This document shows, piece after piece, positions 9,283 through 18,268 of a stretch of 64,000 bases of DNA; position 1 is the stretch's first letter, and each line of letters begins with the position of its first letter. The stretch is from UBA5018 sp044375975. Lineage in GTDB: Bacteria > Cyanobacteriota > Cyanobacteriia > PCC-6307 > Cyanobiaceae. A program made the position numbers and the translations under genes. The notes below the pieces were generated by a model. It was not told the DNA's origin and made no database searches. It saw nothing but the letters and a program-made list of their open reading frames with translations. The stretch covers positions 1 to 64,000 of the forward strand of contig JBILLQ010000006.1 in the NCBI GenBank assembly GCA_044375975.1. Direction: 5' to 3'.

Positions 9283-9450
9283 TTACACCCACTGGTTGCA
9301 CAAAAGCTCTGCTTGGGCGAGCACGGTTTTCACCGCCTCTTCCTGAAGATAGGGTGGATAGCCATATTTGCTAAGGATGCGTTTCACCATCACACGGATC
9401 CGAGCGCGGGCGCTTTCGCGTAAGGTCCAGTCAATGGTTACCATTGGCAT
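9283..9450 (-). pseudogene. C-terminal relic of a different HsdR subfamily (DUF3387 region)
   Basis: The minus strand ends an open frame at TAA (9283-9285). It reads V-T-I-D-W-T-L-R-E-S-A-R-A-R-I-R-V, then K-Y-G-Y-P-P-Y-L-Q-E-E-A-V, then L-C-N-Q-W. This is the conserved tail of EcoR124-type HsdR subunits (D-W-x-x-R-E-x-x-R-A-K-L-R ... K-Y-G-Y-P-P-x-x-Q-E). Only about 53 codons survive and nothing upstream continues it. It belongs to a different subfamily from the EcoEI-like hsdR at 4006-7374, so this site has hosted at least two unrelated type I systems. Confidence 0.75.
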
Positions 9451-9498
9451 GGTGAGCGGGCTGTGGCTTGATGACAGGAGCCGTATGACGCGAGAGTG

Positions 9499-9891
9499 TC
9501 ACTTACGGATCTGTGGGGGCCTCGGGGGGAAGTTCCCCGGGGCTACCCGGCGGGATTGTGGCGGGTGTGCTTCATGGTGCTTCTCCTGGCCCAGTTTGGC
9601 CGGTAGGGAAGCTCTCATTAGGGCTGGATCAGTTTCCGGGGCCCACGTCAGCTGCGCTGAACCGTCAACAGCGTCAGCATCAGCAGGAGGACTGCCATGA
9701 TCCGCCTGTTGCTGGCGCAGCAACCGCAACACGGATTTTGGGTGGTACCCACTGATCTCCACCAGTTCATCCACCAGCTCTGTTTTTCCCTGGCAACTCA
9801 GTGCCTGGTAACGGCTACGGGCCGTATCCAGTAGGTGCCGACGCCGCTGGCGCGGCAGGCGCCTTTCACTGGAGCTGGACGCCGGAGACAA
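9499..9891 (-). pseudogene. N-terminal fragment of an IS transposase (integrase-type, HTH domain)
   Basis: A 130-codon frame. Its first half reads R-Y-Q-A-L-S-C-Q-G-K-T-E-L-V-D-E-L, then I-S-G-Y-H-P-K-S-V-L-R-L-L. This matches the N-terminal helix-turn-helix of integrase-core transposases in which a 'GYHRK-A-I-R-L-L' helix recognises the element ends. The rve catalytic domain that should follow is missing; the rest of the frame is low-complexity Pro/Ala/Arg sequence without family features. It is a truncated, non-functional transposase between the restriction relics and the lanthipeptide locus. Confidence 0.6.
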
Positions 9892-9956
9892 AGTGACAAA
9901 ATAGCTGAGTCAACATTACGTCGCCAGTAATGAAGGCAGTGAGTCAACACGCCCGC

Positions 9957-10256
9957 TTATCTACGCGTCGTCGGATTCAAAAAGGGATCGCATCCCCGAC
10001 ATGGCTGCCAGCCGCCGCCATGAGATGGTGCACCGTATTCTCCGGTACCACCAGCCATCTCCTCCAGATCCTCATCGCTGAGCTCCAGGTTCTGTTTTGC
10101 CTGATACTTCAACCAATCAGCCTTGCTGACATCAAACCCTGCTTCTTTCGCCAGGGCTACAGCCGCATCTAGGTCGGCAGCAGCCTGAAGCTTGTCCCTG
10201 AGAGCAGCATCATCCTTGAGCTTGACAAGCAGTGCTGCGAGTTGCTCTTCTGACAT
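9957..10256 (-). CDS. Nif11-leader lanthipeptide precursor, copy 1 (29-residue core)
   Basis: Predicted 99-residue prepeptide. Residues 1-70 are a Nif11-type leader starting M-S-E-E-Q-L-A-A-L-L and ending E-M-A-G-G, a double-Gly site for the C39 peptidase-transporter. The 29-residue core has Cys at core positions 16 and 19 (C-R-G-C), Thr at 1, 26 and 27, and Ser at 8. It is also rich in Gly and aromatics, so at most two thioether rings are expected. An upstream in-frame ATG would give 10302-10283 numbering (start 10283), but the leader motif and comparison of the three copies favour 10256. No convincing Shine-Dalgarno site is visible. Within this unit the gene lies on the same strand as lanM. 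Expression and ring pattern are inference. Confidence 0.85.
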   Translation of the reverse strand: MSEEQLAALLVKLKDDAALRDKLQAAADLDAAVALAKEAGFDVSKADWLKYQAKQNLELSDEDLEEMAGGTGEYGAPSHGGGWQPCRGCDPFLNPTTRR

Positions 10257-11055
10257 CGTCTGATACTGCAGGCACCCATCCATTCATAGCCCAGCCCCCC
10301 ACAACCAGTCAGCAGCCCTCAGCACAAACTCACAAAGCCACTCCCATAGCCAGTCATCCCCACTCCCACCCCTACAACGGGCACTACGGCAGGTTAGAGA
10401 GTGATGGACTCAGCGAATGGTGCAGTGCCTTTCTGCCGTTGGCACCCACTCTCAATGGGTGCTTCAAGTGCTATGAGCGGTTCTGCCAAAACTATCTCCA
10501 TCTCACTAAAAGTGCTCCCAAGTGCCATTTGGGTATTCGGATCCTTAAGCGATTGTTTGAGATGGGAGTACTCAGGAGTAAAAAGAAGATGCGAGTATCG
10601 CTAGAGCAACGGCAACTGCTCTTGCATTTAACTTGCGTCTCAATCAAATACCTGGCAACTGGGGGCAGATTGCGGTAAGATTTGAGGACACTAATGGCAT
10701 CCGCGATGGCAACTGAGCGCGAATTATTTGGTAGTTGCGTTGAGGCAATGCGTGTATCGATAGAGTTAAAGAATGTAGGTGGCTAGCTTTACTCCGGATA
10801 GAAATGGCTGAAATTTTTTTGGATGGGGAAGCGGCTCAGGGTTGGCGGCGAACAGGCAAAAAGGTGCCAAGTCGGATGTTGCATTTAGGTGCTTTGAGAG
10901 TGATTGAAGAATTAAAAGCTCCTGTGGTTGCAGGGGCTTGAAGGATTGGGCTACTAAGTTTAACGAGGGGCGATTAGCACCGGGCATGAGGGCCGGCACT
11001 GGGGCGTACATTAGTAGTGCTATTACACTCCCAGTTAGTTATTGTGGTCTTAGGG

Positions 11056-11331
11056 TTAGAATTCATAGGAGAATGTTTGGAAGGGGTTTCGTGTGCAGGG
11101 GACACTATCATCAGTAATGGTGCCACCAGTCACCCCCTCCAGCTCCTCATCGCTGAGCTGCATGGTTTGCGTTGCCTGATACTTCAACCAATCAGCCTTG
11201 CTGACATCAAACCCTGCCTCCTTCGCCAGGGCTACAGCCGCATCTAGGTCGGCAGCACCCTGAAGCTTGTCCCTGAGAGCAGCATCATCCTTGAGCTTGG
11301 CAAGCAGTGCTGCGAGTTGCTCTTCTGACAT
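11056..11331 (-). CDS. Nif11-leader lanthipeptide precursor, copy 2 (21-residue core)
   Basis: Predicted 91-residue prepeptide. The 70-residue leader differs from copy 1 at only a few positions (for example Q-G-A-A-D and Q-A-T-Q-T-M-Q) and ends G-V-T-G-G. The 21-residue core has one Cys (position 9) and Ser/Thr at 1, 3, 6, 10, 16 and 18, so a single thioether ring plus dehydrated residues is possible. The same ten-residue upstream extension (start 11358) is possible as in copy 1. The core shares almost nothing with cores 1 and 3 apart from an S-Y-x-F ending that resembles core 3. This fits the pattern in which leaders are conserved for LanM recognition while cores diversify. Confidence 0.85.
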   Translation of the reverse strand: MSEEQLAALLAKLKDDAALRDKLQGAADLDAAVALAKEAGFDVSKADWLKYQATQTMQLSDEELEGVTGGTITDDSVPCTRNPFQTFSYEF

Positions 11332-12150
11332 CGTCTGATACAGCAGGAACTCCTCCATTCATAGCCCAGCCCCCCACAACCAGTCAGCAGCCCTCAGCAC
11401 AAAATCACAAAGCCACTCCCATAGCCAGTCATCCCCACTCCCACCCCTACAACGGGCACTACGGCAGGTTAGAGAGTGATGGACTCAGCGAATGGCATCC
11501 TTCCTTCCTGCAACTGGCATCCACTCTCAAAGGGTGCTCCAAGCACTATAAGCGATATTACCAAAACTATCGCCATCATACCAAAGGTGCTCACAAGTGC
11601 CATTGGGTCAGTCGGATGCTCAAGCGATTGCTTGAGAAGAGAGTAAGCAGGAGCAAAAGAAGACATGAGTGTCACCAATGCAACGGCAAATACCCTTTAT
11701 TTTTGATTGTCTTTTTAATCAGCTCCCCGATGAGTTGGGTTAGATTGCTGTCGGATTTAGAAGGGATCATAGCATCGGAGATGGTGACAGGGAGCGGCGT
11801 ATATGGTGGCTGTGTTGAGAGAATAAGTGTATCGCCGGAGTTAAAGAGAGGAGATGGCTGGCTTTGCTCCGGGCCCACGTCAGGGTAGAAATAGCTAAAT
11901 TTTTTGGGCGGGAAAAGCGGCTCAGGGTTGGCAGCGAACAGGCGAAATGGTGCCAGGTAGGATGTCGCATTTAGGTGCTTTGAGAGTGATTGAATAACTA
12001 AAAGCTCCTATAGTTGCAGGGGCTCGAAGGGTTAAGATGCCGAGGTTAGCCGTTATCGCAAGAGGCGATTAGCCCTGGGCACGAGAGCCGGCAGTGGGGT
12101 GTACATTAGCGGTATCATTACACCCCTAGCGAGTCGTAGTGATCCCAGGG

Positions 12151-12408
12151 TTAGAAGTCGTAAGAGATATCTAACTCCCAGTCATCAAAAAAGGAACAAC
12201 CACCAGTCACCCCCTCCAGCTCCTCATCGCTGAGCTCCAGGGTTTGCTTTGCCTGGTACTTCAACCAATCAGCCTTGCTGACATCAAACCCTGCCTCTTT
12301 TGCCAGGGCTACAGCCGCATCTAGGTCGGCAGCAGCCTGAAGCTTGTCCCTGAGAGCAGCATCATCCTTGAGCTTGGCAAGCAGGGCTGCGAGTTGCTCT
12401 TCTGACAT
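12151..12408 (-). CDS. Nif11-leader lanthipeptide precursor, copy 3 (15-residue core)
   Basis: Predicted 85-residue prepeptide nearest to lanM. The 70-residue leader is again almost identical to copies 1 and 2, and ends G-V-T-G-G. The core is only 15 residues, acidic and aromatic, with Cys at position 1, Ser at 2 and Ser at 12. If a ring forms, it would join the N-terminal Cys to a Ser C-terminal of it, the reverse of the common Ser/Thr-before-Cys order; ProcM-type enzymes are known to allow this. A start at 12441 would add an unrelated 11-residue stretch, so the extension is not conserved here, which supports the start at M-S-E-E-Q. Confidence 0.82.
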   Translation of the reverse strand: MSEEQLAALLAKLKDDAALRDKLQAAADLDAAVALAKEAGFDVSKADWLKYQAKQTLELSDEELEGVTGGCSFFDDWELDISYDF

Positions 12409-12710
12409 CGCCTGACGGACATACGGTGTTAATGCCACCACTTAGCTTACCCCCAAGAGCCTTCAGTAGTCCTCAGCACAACCTCACAAAGTCACTCCCA
12501 TAGCCACCACGAGCTCCAAAGACCTCCCAGCACCTTTCCAAAGCCTTCTTCGCCCGCCCCGCCGAGCAGGTCGCCACCCCGCTCATCAGCTGCCTGCCAC
12601 GGACACCGCCGCCAAAGCCACAACAACGAAACGCTGTTTGAGGAATCTGAGCGGTTTTATGTCTCTGTGAGTTATGGCGTCCACCATTGTGTGGATGTGG
12701 TGGATTGCCA

Positions 12711-15700
12711 TCAGCCTCTCACCTGTGGCCAGTCCAGCAATCCCGCGCTCAGCAGCGCTGGCAGCCAGCGCAGACCATCCACGGCCTCAAGCAAAGCAAG
12801 CGCCACACCCGCCTTACCGGTGTAGAGACCGGGCAGGTTGAGCGAGCCGTTGTCGACGCTGAAATATGTATAGCCACCGCTGGCTCGAGCCTGGTTAATC
12901 ACGGCGCTCTCGGCTGCAGCCACAGGCGCTTCCAGCTCCTGGCCGCTGACTTGGGCATCAATCCGCAGCAGGCTGGTGAGTCCAAGCACCCCGCAGCAGA
13001 GATGGGCAGGAGCCTCGCCGGCGCGGCTCGAGAGTTGCTCCAGGCTGGTCAGCGTGCTGGCCCTGGCACTCTGCTGCTCGGCCGCAGTTTGTTCATCCGC
13101 CAGAGCCGTTGCACAAAGAATCCAACGCGAGAGCAGGATTCCAGGTGCCCCATGGCACCAGCTGAGCATGAATTCACTGGGTTCACTGCTGGTCCTGAAA
13201 TCGGGCCAGTTGCCACGATCGCCATCAAAAACGGATCGCTCATAGGCCACCGCATGGCGTGCTCCCTTGGCAAAGCGTTCCTCACCGCAGGCCTGGGACA
13301 ACCGCGCCAAGGCAGCAGCCATGCCTGCAGCGCCGTGAGAGAAACCTGTGAGGGGCTGCTTCCCGAGGCTGGGCAATCCCGCAGGCCAGCCGCCGCTATC
13401 GAGCTGGAGCGACAGCAATCGGTCACCGCAGATGACCGCGAGCTCCTGGGCCCTTGGGGTGCCTGCAAGCAGCAGCGGGCCGATCAGTCCACAAACCCCG
13501 CCGATCACATCGATGCCCTCATCGGCCAGCAGCCGCTCAGGGCGGAGTTGATCGATCAGCAGTTCGGCCAGCGCCGACGCATCCTGCAGCCCTGAACGCT
13601 GTAGCAACTGCAGCGCCAACAAGATCCCCCCCGAGCCTGCAATCCCATAGGGCTGATCGCGAACCAGGCGAAACAACTGATCATTACTGTTGCGCTCGGC
13701 CAGCTCGGCCAGGCTTTCAAAGCAGCTCCAGGCCCGTTTGCGCCACAGCTCAGCCGTCTCACCGGCGCTGGCCAGGGCGAGGCGGGCAAACAGCAGGGCG
13801 GTGCCGCTGCCGCCCGAATAAAGCGAATTGCCGATTAAACCGAAGTGGAACGATTCACCATCGGCACCCAGGTCGATGCCCAACCATTCGGGACGGCCCT
13901 TGGTGTCGCTGATGGCGTCATCCCAGAGCTCCTGACCCAGCCGAAACGCCTCCTGGCGGTAGGCCTCTGGATCGACAACGTCGTTTGCATCGCCTGTGGC
14001 GCTGGTGCGCACAGCCCCTGCGGCAGCGACCGCAGTGGCGCTTGTCTTCAGCTGCCGTGCAGCGATCGCGCCCCGGATCAGCTGCAGCTGGAAATCGATC
14101 TCAACCTGATCCAGAGTCAGCAGGCGCCGGCACGCGGCAGTCAGACCACTGGCTTTCATGAACTCCTGGATCGGAGCCAGTCCCTCGGGCAGTGGGAGCT
14201 CTTCACCGTCAATCGAATGCTCAAAAAAGGGGATGTCGAGCCGCTCCATCTGCAGCAGTTCGGCCTTCAGCATCAGCCAACTGATCGGCTTCTCCCTGGC
14301 CAGCACAAAGCTGCGGCTCAGCTGCTCGAGCTTGAGCCCATGCACCACTGCGTTGCGCAGAGCGGCTGGCTCCAGCATCTGCCGCTGAATGATGAAATAC
14401 AGGCGTGTGGCCCGTGCCACCAGGCGCCGCGGTTGGCCGCGGAAGCCATCGAGAGCCTGCTGCAGCAAGGGCTTCAGGCGGATGGCTTCCTGCAGCTGGG
14501 CGGCAAAGCCACTGCACAGCTCATCAACAAAATCGTTGAGGCGCTGGGGGCTGCCCAGGCCCACCGGCAGGCTGGTGGGCAACTCACAAGGCTGCCTCAA
14601 ACGGCCGGCCATCATGCCGTCGCTGTTGAGGCCCAGCCAGCCGGGCATGGTGCGTTCTGGCGGTGGCGGCTGAATGCCGAGGGCACTGATGTCCAAGGCC
14701 AATTTGCGGCCAGCGCCGACCATTAGCCACTGGGGCAGCAGGCCTGAGCGCAGCACCGAACCCTGCATCGACGTCTGCAACGCCGAGATCGCATCGGGAT
14801 CATCGCCGTCGTCACTGATCAGGTTGCGCGGATCGGCCTCCAGCAGAGTTTCGGTATCGATCAGGATCAGCTGATCGCCGCTGGCGATCAGGTTTTCGTA
14901 GTGGCAATCGGTGCAGCCCAGCAGGTGCAGCACCGCCATGGTGCGGCCTGCATTGGTGTAAAAGCGGGCCAGCTCCTCATCGCTTGTACAGGGGCGGTGC
15001 TCCACCCACTCCATGAAGCCGTAGCCATCTTGGTTGATCACCATCAGTCTGCGCAAAGGCTCCAGATCTGAGGTGTCGTTGAGCGCTTGCAGATAGGTCT
15101 GGTAGGTCGCATCGACCTGCATGTCCTTGGGCTTGTAGACAACCCTGCGTGCGTCGTCTCCATTACCAAAGGTCAAAATCGCCACCGCGCGGCCGCCTCG
15201 GTGCGGATCGCTCAGGCCCAGCTGGATCGAGGTCGGGTAAGCATCGCCAGCGATGGCGAAGTTCAGCGCCAGCTCTTTTCGGCTGGCGGCCAGCCGGCGC
15301 AGCATCTCTTCGCTGGCGTCCAGCCAGAGTCGGCAAACCACCGCAAGCAGGCGGCCCAGCACGGGATAGTCCGCCAGCAGCAAGCTGTAGCCGCTGCGCA
15401 ACAGGTCGCCAATGAAGCCGTCATAGGCCTGATGAACCGGGCCGCCCGTACCGTCGCCTTGGGCCCCCAGGTGAGCCAGCAGCATCTGGCCTGGGGTGCG
15501 CCGCTGGTGGAACAGCTCCCAGAGGGCCTGATCGGCCGTTTCGCACAACCGCTCCAGCAGGGCTTCTCCCAGATCTAGCCAGGCCGCCTCGGTGAGCTGC
15601 AGCTGGGAATCCAGGTCGGCGCAGCTACATTTAAGTCGTTCCAGCGCCCAGCTAGCGGCTGGCCGCCAGGCATGGGCAAACGGTTTGCTGGCCCCGCGCT

Positions 15701-16043
15701 CAGCCAGCAGCTGGTGCTCTGCGCAGGCAGCGGCATCGCGGCCCGCCTGGCGCAGGGCCTCCAGCAGCGGCCACCAATCAGGATTCTGCGGTACGGCCAG
15801 ATCCGGTGGATCCAGAGCCCAGACAGCGCTGGTCTGATTCAGTCCGTTCCAGGCGAGCCGCTTGTCGAAATTGTCAGGCTGATCGGGGGCCACCACCTGA
15901 CGCCAGCTCTCAAGCGCCAGGTTGCTTTGTAGGTTGCCTGGTACGGCCATCGCCGCTTCAAGCCGCTGATGCAGGCTCCAGCCCTCGCGGCGCAGTTGCT
16001 TCTCGAGCGTGGTGTCCTGCTGCTCCGAAACCACGTCCTGCAC
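12711..16043 (-). CDS. lanM: Class II lanthipeptide synthetase LanM, CCG (ProcM-like) type
   Basis: A 1,110-residue bifunctional enzyme that dehydrates Ser/Thr in the cores and closes thioether rings. The N-terminal DUF4135 dehydratase has K-P-K-D at 304-307, a T-D-C-H-Y-E-N-L catalytic loop at 378-385 and I-D-T-E-T at 395-399. The C-terminal LanC-like cyclase has W-C-H-G with zinc ligand Cys at about 963, and H-L-C-C-G with two adjacent cysteines at about 1016-1017. Three-cysteine ('CCG') zinc sites define the ProcM-like group, which modifies many different cores. A terminal G-L-Y-T-G-K-A-G motif is present. The GTG start lies 53 bp after the transporter gene, with a weak AAAGG upstream. The three precursor genes downstream are the obvious substrates. 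Confidence 0.95.
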   Translation of the reverse strand: MQDVVSEQQDTTLEKQLRREGWSLHQRLEAAMAVPGNLQSNLALESWRQVVAPDQPDNFDKRLAWNGLNQTSAVWALDPPDLAVPQNPDWWPLLEALRQAGRDAAACAEHQLLAERGASKPFAHAWRPAASWALERLKCSCADLDSQLQLTEAAWLDLGEALLERLCETADQALWELFHQRRTPGQMLLAHLGAQGDGTGGPVHQAYDGFIGDLLRSGYSLLLADYPVLGRLLAVVCRLWLDASEEMLRRLAASRKELALNFAIAGDAYPTSIQLGLSDPHRGGRAVAILTFGNGDDARRVVYKPKDMQVDATYQTYLQALNDTSDLEPLRRLMVINQDGYGFMEWVEHRPCTSDEELARFYTNAGRTMAVLHLLGCTDCHYENLIASGDQLILIDTETLLEADPRNLISDDGDDPDAISALQTSMQGSVLRSGLLPQWLMVGAGRKLALDISALGIQPPPPERTMPGWLGLNSDGMMAGRLRQPCELPTSLPVGLGSPQRLNDFVDELCSGFAAQLQEAIRLKPLLQQALDGFRGQPRRLVARATRLYFIIQRQMLEPAALRNAVVHGLKLEQLSRSFVLAREKPISWLMLKAELLQMERLDIPFFEHSIDGEELPLPEGLAPIQEFMKASGLTAACRRLLTLDQVEIDFQLQLIRGAIAARQLKTSATAVAAAGAVRTSATGDANDVVDPEAYRQEAFRLGQELWDDAISDTKGRPEWLGIDLGADGESFHFGLIGNSLYSGGSGTALLFARLALASAGETAELWRKRAWSCFESLAELAERNSNDQLFRLVRDQPYGIAGSGGILLALQLLQRSGLQDASALAELLIDQLRPERLLADEGIDVIGGVCGLIGPLLLAGTPRAQELAVICGDRLLSLQLDSGGWPAGLPSLGKQPLTGFSHGAAGMAAALARLSQACGEERFAKGARHAVAYERSVFDGDRGNWPDFRTSSEPSEFMLSWCHGAPGILLSRWILCATALADEQTAAEQQSARASTLTSLEQLSSRAGEAPAHLCCGVLGLTSLLRIDAQVSGQELEAPVAAAESAVINQARASGGYTYFSVDNGSLNLPGLYTGKAGVALALLEAVDGLRWLPALLSAGLLDWPQVRG

Positions 16044-16096
16044 TGGGTGAACCTTTGAATGACCAGGAGCCTAGGTTTTGTGTCTCACCAGGTTCG

Positions 16097-18268
16097 TCAC
16101 CCCTCCATGCGATTCAGGTAGCCACCCGGCTGGTGCTGAAGTTCGTCAAAGGTGCCCAGTTCACTGATCGTTCCGCCAGAGATCACAGCGATCTGGTCGG
16201 CAGACTCGATCGTTGAAAGTCGATGGGCAATGGCAACCCTGGTGATCGCCAGCGATGCGAGGGTGCGGGTCACCGCCGCCTGCGTTGGGGCATCCAGGGC
16301 ACTGGTGGCCTCATCGAGGAGGAGTATTTTGGGTTTGCCGATCAGAGCTCGGGCCAGCGATAGCCGCTGCCGCTGGCCCCCTGAAATGCCCATGGCCCCC
16401 TCACTGATCATGGTTTCGAGCTTCATCGGCATGCGCTCCACATCGTCTGCGATCGAGGCCTGATCCAGCGCCTGCCACACCTCCTCACGGCTGTAGGCCC
16501 TGCCGGCGCGCACCACGTCATAGATCGAACCCGTGGGCAGGGGCGAGTTTTGCAACACCACCCCGAGCTGGCGGCGGTACTGGCGCACAGCCAGGTTGCG
16601 CAGATCGATCCCGTCGATGTTGATCACGCCAGCTTCCGGTTCCATCAACCTCAGCAGACAACGCAGCAGGGTGGTCTTGCCACAGCCAGAAGCGCCCGTG
16701 ATCGCGGTATAGCACCCTTGCGGAATGGTGAGATTAATCTGCTTAAGCAGCGGCGCTGACGCATCTGCATAGCGCACCTGCAGGTTATTCATTTCAATCT
16801 GCCCCACGAGCTTATGCATCTGCGCGGCCGCCCCATGGCCGGCTTCAGGGGTGGCAAACATCACCACGCTGCTGCGCTCCCAAAGCACCATCAGCTTGGC
16901 CACCGAGTTTGCCACCTGCACCGTCAGGGATGACAACTGGCTGTTGAAGGACACATAGGCCGCCTGAAAGGCGACAAAGGCCGCCACAAGCTGGTTGGCG
17001 CCCATCATCGCAAGTCCACCTGAATCGGCGGCCTGGGTCTTGGCCTGATCCAGCATCCACACCAGAGCGATGAACACCACCACCTGGCCCAGGGGTGTGA
17101 GCACCCTGGCCAGCACTTCCAGGGCATTGTTAGCGGCCTGACCCCGAACCATCAACGCACCGAGACGCACCACATCGTTTATCCACTGTTCAAAGACAAA
17201 GGGCTCACTGCCGCTAACTCGGATCTGGGGCATGCCGACCACGGCTTGCAGTCCCATGTCATTGATCCGCGCTTGGCCCTCCTGAAGGGGTTGTTCGAGC
17301 TTGGCGGCCTGGAGCACCAGCAGCAGCATCACCACGGCACTCACCAGGCTGAATGCCGCTGCCACCAAGGCCAACTGGGTCTGGTAGATAAACATCAATG
17401 CCAGGTTGCTGAGTGAAAACAGCAGGCCCAGCCCGGCGTTGAGCAGGCCGCTACTCATTAGCTGCCGCATCTGACTGATTGAGCCCACCCGGGTCACCAG
17501 ATCGGCGGTGCCCAGGGTCTGGAAAAACGCGATGGGCAGCCGCAGCAGGTGGCTCCAGACCCCTGCCTCCAGGCGCAAGTTCACCAGGGATTCCATCCGC
17601 ACTGTGGCCAGGCTGCTGAACCCTTGGGACACCACCGTGCACAGGGCGATCAACATCACCACCAGCGAGGTTTCGACCACTAGCCGCAGCTCCCCCAGGG
17701 GCAACACCGTGCCCACCAGGAACGCGGTGAGCATGGGAATGCTGAGGTTGAAGATCGCCACCACCACAGCGCTGAAGACGACCGTGAGCAAGGGGGTGAT
17801 GTGGCTGCCCAGGGCAAAGCTCAACAAACTTCCGAGGGAAGCCAGGGGGACCGGCAGTGAGGCATAGAGCTCGAAGGCGTAGGGCTTCAGCGCCAACTCA
17901 GGCTGCAATGGCAGGCGCTGACCGCTGCGGGGGTCAAAGGTGACGGTTTGTCCAGCCAGGCGATGCACTGCCAAGGATCGGCCATCGTCTTCCGCAAAGA
18001 CAATCAACATCGCCCGGGTGGAACGGATTAGATCGGTTGGTGTTTTGACCTCCCGGTGGGTGATGTTGTTGATCTCAAGCAGATCGCTAAAGCTGCCTTC
18101 GGAGGGAACAATGGGGCGCCCATCCCCAAGCACCGCCATGGCGTAGCTCAAGGCCCTGCAGCTTGGATCACTCGAATTGCCGCTAAAGGTCAGCTCGTCC
18201 AGCCCCTGCTGCTGCACGGCGGCCATGCCCCGTAGGAGCGCCTGCTGACGGGTGTGCGCGAGGGTCAT
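16097..18268 (-). CDS. NHLM-type bacteriocin ABC transporter, permease/ATPase without peptidase
   Basis: A 723-residue half-transporter. The first 150 residues are a degenerate N-terminal domain without the catalytic Cys of C39 peptidases. They are followed by six predicted membrane helices (about residues 150-430) and a nucleotide-binding domain. Walker A is G-A-S-G-C-G-K-T (around 525), the signature I-S-G-G-Q-R-Q (around 625) and Walker B I-L-L-L-D-E-A-T-S-A-L-D. This is the layout of the second ABC protein in NHLM (Nif11/nitrile hydratase leader microcin) export systems, usually paired with a peptidase-containing partner. The ATG overlaps the partner's stop by 4 bp, so the two are translationally coupled and probably heterodimerise. 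Confidence 0.92.
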   Translation of the reverse strand: MTLAHTRQQALLRGMAAVQQQGLDELTFSGNSSDPSCRALSYAMAVLGDGRPIVPSEGSFSDLLEINNITHREVKTPTDLIRSTRAMLIVFAEDDGRSLAVHRLAGQTVTFDPRSGQRLPLQPELALKPYAFELYASLPVPLASLGSLLSFALGSHITPLLTVVFSAVVVAIFNLSIPMLTAFLVGTVLPLGELRLVVETSLVVMLIALCTVVSQGFSSLATVRMESLVNLRLEAGVWSHLLRLPIAFFQTLGTADLVTRVGSISQMRQLMSSGLLNAGLGLLFSLSNLALMFIYQTQLALVAAAFSLVSAVVMLLLVLQAAKLEQPLQEGQARINDMGLQAVVGMPQIRVSGSEPFVFEQWINDVVRLGALMVRGQAANNALEVLARVLTPLGQVVVFIALVWMLDQAKTQAADSGGLAMMGANQLVAAFVAFQAAYVSFNSQLSSLTVQVANSVAKLMVLWERSSVVMFATPEAGHGAAAQMHKLVGQIEMNNLQVRYADASAPLLKQINLTIPQGCYTAITGASGCGKTTLLRCLLRLMEPEAGVINIDGIDLRNLAVRQYRRQLGVVLQNSPLPTGSIYDVVRAGRAYSREEVWQALDQASIADDVERMPMKLETMISEGAMGISGGQRQRLSLARALIGKPKILLLDEATSALDAPTQAAVTRTLASLAITRVAIAHRLSTIESADQIAVISGGTISELGTFDELQHQPGGYLNRMEG

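Larger units (their letters stand above)
10047..12480. repeat. Three tandem units of about 1,076 bp, each carrying a precursor gene and a long spacer
   Basis: The leader-coding DNA recurs at nearly fixed spacing: the TGACA of the leader start is at 10251, 11326 and 12403, giving steps of 1,075 and 1,077 bp. Units 1 and 2 also share about 140 bp upstream of the leader with very few differences (10284-10420 versus 11359-11496). Spacers of units 1 and 2 share a second block near 10800-11040 and 11885-12125. Spacer stretches 10284-11055 and 11359-12150 contain no gene I can support; open frames there are not conserved between copies. The third unit diverges soon after the leader. The pattern indicates recent duplication of the whole gene-plus-spacer block. 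Confidence 0.85.

Noticed and set aside
10232..11888. Plus-strand frames of 148 and 193 codons across the precursor units
   Set aside because: They run antisense to the leader genes and their translations diverge between repeat units without preserved motifs.
13845..14726. Large plus-strand frame inside lanM
   Set aside because: Shadow of lanM with Gln-rich sequence and no known domain.
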